Source of the DNA: Margaritispora aquatica
Taxonomy: Eukaryota > Ascomycota > Leotiomycetes > Helotiales > Discinellaceae
Assembly (NCBI GenBank): GCA_007644065.1
Contig: VJWN01000016.1
Coordinates: forward strand, 729,207 to 793,206
Reading direction: 5' to 3'
DNA length: 64,000 nt
The notes below the pieces were generated by a model. That model saw only the letters and a program-made list of their open reading frames with translations, ran no database searches and had not been told where the DNA came from. Both the position numbers and the translations under genes were made by a program. Shown here piece by piece: positions 60,098-64,000 of this stretch; positions within the stretch are counted from its first letter, which is position 1, and each line of letters starts with the position of its first letter.

Positions 60098-62325
60098 ACT
60101 CTCTCTCTTCAACATTGTCTTTTATCATAGCGAGACCTTCTCCTTTATCAAGCGTTGAACTGAACTGGGAATACTACTCGGCGGCACATGGAATGCAAAA
60201 TTCACCCTAAGATTGTTTATTGAATGGAAATGGTTCGGATCTGGAGTTGCGCATAATGATGGTGGATTTCATTGGTGCTATGGATTGCGATTTCGGTCGT
60301 CATCTATGGGCAGAGTTTGGTGGGCGTTGTGGATTGAGTCATCTGCTTCTTGGTTGGTAGATTATCTCCCTAGCACCAAAAGCTGGGTTGATGGTACTCC
60401 CGCCGGCTTTGAGGAGGAGAGAACGAGTTCCTCAAAGTTTCACTTGGCTTCTGCTGCGCCGTTTTTCGTTTGTCTGTACGTGTAGATAGGATACCATGCG
60501 TGCGATGGATAATATCGATTTGCAATGCATTGGGATGAAAAGAACTTTGTGCCTATGGTTGATTGTGATGTGATTATGTGACCCATTTATCATTGTTTGT
60601 TTATACTTTGGCCCAAAGCGTCTGCTAGGGTCGTCCCGTCCCTAGCCGGGCCGGTCAGGTCTAACTTCGCTTGGCTTAATCGCTCTCGCTCTCGTCAGTC
60701 ACTTCTAGTTGCCATTTTGTTTCGACGTCAGGACATAACGGTATAATATCAACATGACTCCACTCCGTTTGTGAAAGCACAATACCTTCTGCCTTGCTTT
60801 TGTCTCGCCCTCTGTAACTAAGGCACTTATCCTCTCCATCTCCATCTCCCATCATATCCTATCTTACCGGAATTTTATCTTACAGGAGCTTTTATCCCCT
60901 CCGCTTGTAAGATTAAAATTCTCTTGTGTTGGGTCCTTTCTCTTTTCCTTGTCAAATAACATTCTTCGACATTTGAATGTACTATTCAACGAACGGACGA
61001 ACGAATGAATGAACGATGGAACGGACGGAGGGATAATCGATGGGTTTTTTAGGTTTAGTTGGGGTTTTAGTTTTGATGGTAGGGAGTAGGAAACATAAAG
61101 TGTGAAGGATGAGTACTGCTTGTTTTTCTTTGGGATTGGGACTGGGTTGCTGATCTCGCTGTGTGGACAGGTTTGTAGAGGGGGGAAAGTGGGTGAGTGG
61201 GTGAATATGTTAGTTGGATGGTAGGTAGGTATAAACAAGAGAAAACAATCTGTATATGAATTTATCATTATTTGTAGGGTCGTTATCGAGTGAAAAAGAA
61301 GAAGATCTTCCGATCGGAGTTTAGTTGATTTGTATTGATTTGTGTTAGGTTTTGTTAGGTTGAGTTGAGTTGTATATTTTTGTTCAGAGAAACTAGATGG
61401 GTAGTTGAAGTCAAGAAGAACTTGGTTGGTGCTACTGGATTAGTCAAAGGGGAAATGGTATATAAAAGTATAAGAGCATAAATCTATCTTTCTCACGAGA
61501 CTCCTTGATCCTTATTACGACGTATCTTCTATCATCGCCTTGATGACAAAGAAATTATTGAATGTTAGAGTTTATGTTAATTCTAATGGACATTTATAGA
61601 TTTTTGCTTATCCACACAATGAAAATCATCAAGTAATATTTCTCTCCCCTCCTTGGATTGTTGAAAAACATTAGCTAACTATATCTAGCTTCGTTGATTT
61701 AAAAGTAGTGAAAAATAATAAGTCGAAAATTATTGAACAAACCTGTTCTAATGATATTGCTATTTCTCTACATCCAGAGGATCATTTACCTTAGCTCGTT
61801 TACTTCACATGGGCTCTCAGCTGGTTTCATGTTGAAATTGTGAAAGAGCTGAGGATTTAGAATATCATGGTCACTTGCAAGGAGATATTTGAGATATTTT
61901 GCAGTGGTTTGATTCTCTCCTCTGTGTAGATAGGTCGCTTCCTTGGCTCCAACCTTCCCAACCAACCGGACGAACGCGAGAGATGCGAAACTCAACGCAC
62001 CGTCTTCTTTCTTTTCATTCATTGCAGTATTGAATAATGAATACCCCACCATACTTGAAATTGATTCTCTCTTTCAATTATACCGTTAGAAGTTAGAGAT
62101 ACGATCAAGCAGAGTAACTCAAGCTTCATACGACGTCAATTCAGTAGGCAAGCAAGCTCAAAATCATCGTTGGCTAAATATGCCTTCACTCAATCTGAGA
62201 TAGAATAATGTAGGTGATTTCCAGGGGCCTTAGCCTAGCTTATCATGTATGAGTCTTTTATGTCTCGGTATCGACATTGACATCGAACTCATGGCCGTAT
62301 CATCCGACGATCTATAGCCTCCTCT
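60098..62325. other. Spacer, no gene recognised
   Basis: 3' region of hex1 and of the DUF7918 gene. A (G/T)AGGT-type low-complexity stretch lies at 61150-61420. The 88-codon minus frame at 61786-62052 opens with a true ATG but shows no domain. Confidence 0.5.
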
Positions 62326-63751
62326 TCAGTCATCGGTAAGATCTATAACTGCTGCTTGAGCAGAAATCTTAGCTCTCTTGCGAGAACCCGAGTTGGTAGT
62401 GAGATCAATGAGTACATTTTGCTCCGCCATCTTGCCTTTGTTCCTGGACGATGTGCCCTGGGAATCGCTGAAATTGGGATCGCGATGCTCACGCTTGACT
62501 CTCGTGCCGGCTTGTTGGTCTTCGATTTTAACTCTGCTAGAATTGGATGGCCCCTAGATTGTTTGTGTTAGCTTTGAAGCACTATGGTGATTGTATTTGA
62601 TGTGTGCGAGGACGTACAACAAGATTTCTCATGAATTGTCTGACCCTGCATCTATTCTCCTCGTCGAGATCGTCGAGATTGAGTTCCTGCTCGGGCTGAA
62701 GCTCAAACGATAGTGCGCGGGCTGGTGCTAGTACTGGTGATTCAATGGGCTCTGGTGAAGGCTCGGGTGTGCGTGGGATCACCATCAGCTGTTTGAGTGC
62801 TTCTGTGAATATGTTAGCGATAGGACACGAGACCTTGGGAAGAGAGGAAACAATCGTATCTTGATGACATGCCTTTTGACCGATATTTAAAAGTTACCTT
62901 AGCAATTGGCGTCTTGTCTATTCTCTTTCTACGCGGCTTCTCGACATCCGGGACAGAAGCTCGGTTCCTACTCCTACCTCTATGGATGGGAACAACTTCA
63001 CCATACCTTGTATCATCAGCACTATAGTTCTTGAGATAGGATTCGAATGGCAACTTACGATATAGCATGTGTCTTAGCACTTCCCTTCAATGCCTTTTCC
63101 GATATTTCCGAGAGAGGAGCATGTGCCGTCCGCTTTGGAGGCTGTGAAGGCTGTGAATGTCTAGAGCGAGACTTTGGTGGCCTCTGTATTAGAGATTCAC
63201 GCCATATCTTGATGGTGATCTCTCCAACATTGGCCGCTGCATCCTGGCCTCGCCCAATTACCAGCCCTGGATGAGCATCCTCCTCTGATTTAATAGTTAC
63301 TCATTAGCGGACTGATCAGCAACAATCTGCGTAAATAGGTCGACTTACCAACAATTTTCAACTCTGAGAATTGAAACGGACGCCGCATGTTCTCGCCTTC
63401 CCGAATTCCGGTGCGTATAAAGTGAGTACGTTTCGGCCTGCCGTCTTCAAATTCAAACGAGTTACTACCGATGTAATTGCCATCGATGTACATGTAAGTG
63501 ATCACAGCATCTGCGCCGTAATCTACTTGGCTGTCAAGTTCGCAGCGCATGCTGAACTTTTGACCCGTAGCAGATTCAATGTATTTGAAGACCTGATCTG
63601 TCTTGTGATCGCCGAGGGCTCTTCCTCCCAAGATCGCTGGTGCCTGATCATCTTCCGTGATATTGTCAGGGTCATCGTATTCTTGAAGTGGCTCCCCGTT
63701 GTCTTTGATGATGTAGATCGCGAGACCAGGGATGGATGGGAAGACAGCCAT
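62326..63751 (-). CDS. DUF7918-domain protein with C-terminal SUMO-interaction-like motifs
   Basis: Five exons (minus): 63751-63349, 63284-63059, 63006-62898, 62833-62618, 62553-62326; 393 residues. The N-terminal ~170 residues match the fungal DUF7918 pattern: MAVFPSIPGLAIYI, PLQEYDDPD, KYIESATGQKFSMRCELDS, AVITYMYIDGNYIGSN and, over intron 1, LVIGRG then VGEITIKIWRE. The remainder is disordered: a basic stretch EKPRRKRIDK, an acidic one LNLDDLDEENR, then NVLIDLT and AVIDLTDD just before the stop, both of SUMO-interaction type. The frame beyond 63751 begins with TTG, so this ATG is used. Intron 3 is placed at GTAACT-CCAAG because only that keeps both flanking frames. A nuclear, SUMO-linked role is inference. 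Confidence 0.82.
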
Positions 63752-64000
63752 GGTGAACGCGTTTAGGAAGTGGCACAATGGTCTCAATTGAGGATGTGAT
63801 CTCGCAGTAATCAGTCTGGGGGATCAAAATACCTCAATCTGTCAACTGCAGATCTGCGAGTCTGCTACTAAACTCAATTGATGTGTTGTTGTGCTGTGAG
63901 TGTTTGCTAATGATGTAAGTCGTGTGGGTCTGTGCTGGAGTAACTTTCGAAATTTACGAAAGGAAGGTGATCTGACCCGCCTCGACCCTGTTTCACTTGT

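Noticed and set aside
61786..62052. 88-codon minus frame with an ATG
   Set aside because: No domain, signal peptide or neighbouring splice site; could be chance.

Overview
The window is nuclear DNA of a filamentous ascomycete (Pezizomycotina). The evidence is short GT-AG introns (about 46-130 nt, branch sites of CTNAY type), a Woronin-body HEX1 gene ending in SRL, a Zn2Cys6/fungal_trans regulator, a fungal rhodopsin-like membrane protein, and transposons carrying pure C-to-T / G-to-A (RIP-type) damage. The class is probably Leotiomycetes, but that is an inference. Fifteen protein genes were resolved to exon level. I recognised no tRNA, rRNA or CRISPR array.

Region 1-14.7 kb holds a large secreted GH71 alpha-1,3-glucanase gene (minus strand, 9 exons, C-terminal Cys-rich carbohydrate-binding-like modules plus an uncharacterised ~420-residue tail). 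It is broken in two. A Tc1/mariner-type DNA transposon (6355-14636, TA target duplication) landed inside the signal-peptide codons, so the ATG and first seven codons now lie at 14637-14657, 8.3 kb from the rest. That transposon was itself split by a complete, RIP-destroyed Ty3/gypsy chromovirus (7099-13995, 232-bp LTRs, CCTAG target duplication). A third, short element sits in a GH71 intron, and a one-base deletion shifts the frame in exon 2.

Region 18-36 kb is rich in sugar and small-molecule metabolism genes: a secreted GH105 unsaturated rhamnogalacturonyl hydrolase, a mitochondrial formyl-THF deformylase (purU), a Dal5-type MFS transporter, and then a compact group made of a DUF2264 (alpha/alpha-barrel) protein, a divergent Zn2Cys6 regulator, a GH88 unsaturated glucuronyl hydrolase and a divergent Iah1-type SGNH esterase. 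This looks like a small regulated cluster for unsaturated-uronide (pectin or gum breakdown) use, with the GH105 nearby.

Region 37-64 kb carries single genes in long non-coding spacers: a PTH11/SAT4-type rhodopsin-domain membrane protein, a secreted type-B carboxylesterase on a Ser/Thr-rich stalk, a small membrane protein, a KGG-repeat small protein with a duplicated exon, a cytochrome P450, a bleomycin hydrolase with an N-myristoylation-like start, hex1 with a long repeat-bearing upstream coding extension, and a DUF7918 protein ending in two SUMO-interaction-like motifs.

Exon boundaries were placed by eye from splice signals plus frame and family continuity. In every gene resolved as intact the exon lengths sum to a whole number of codons.
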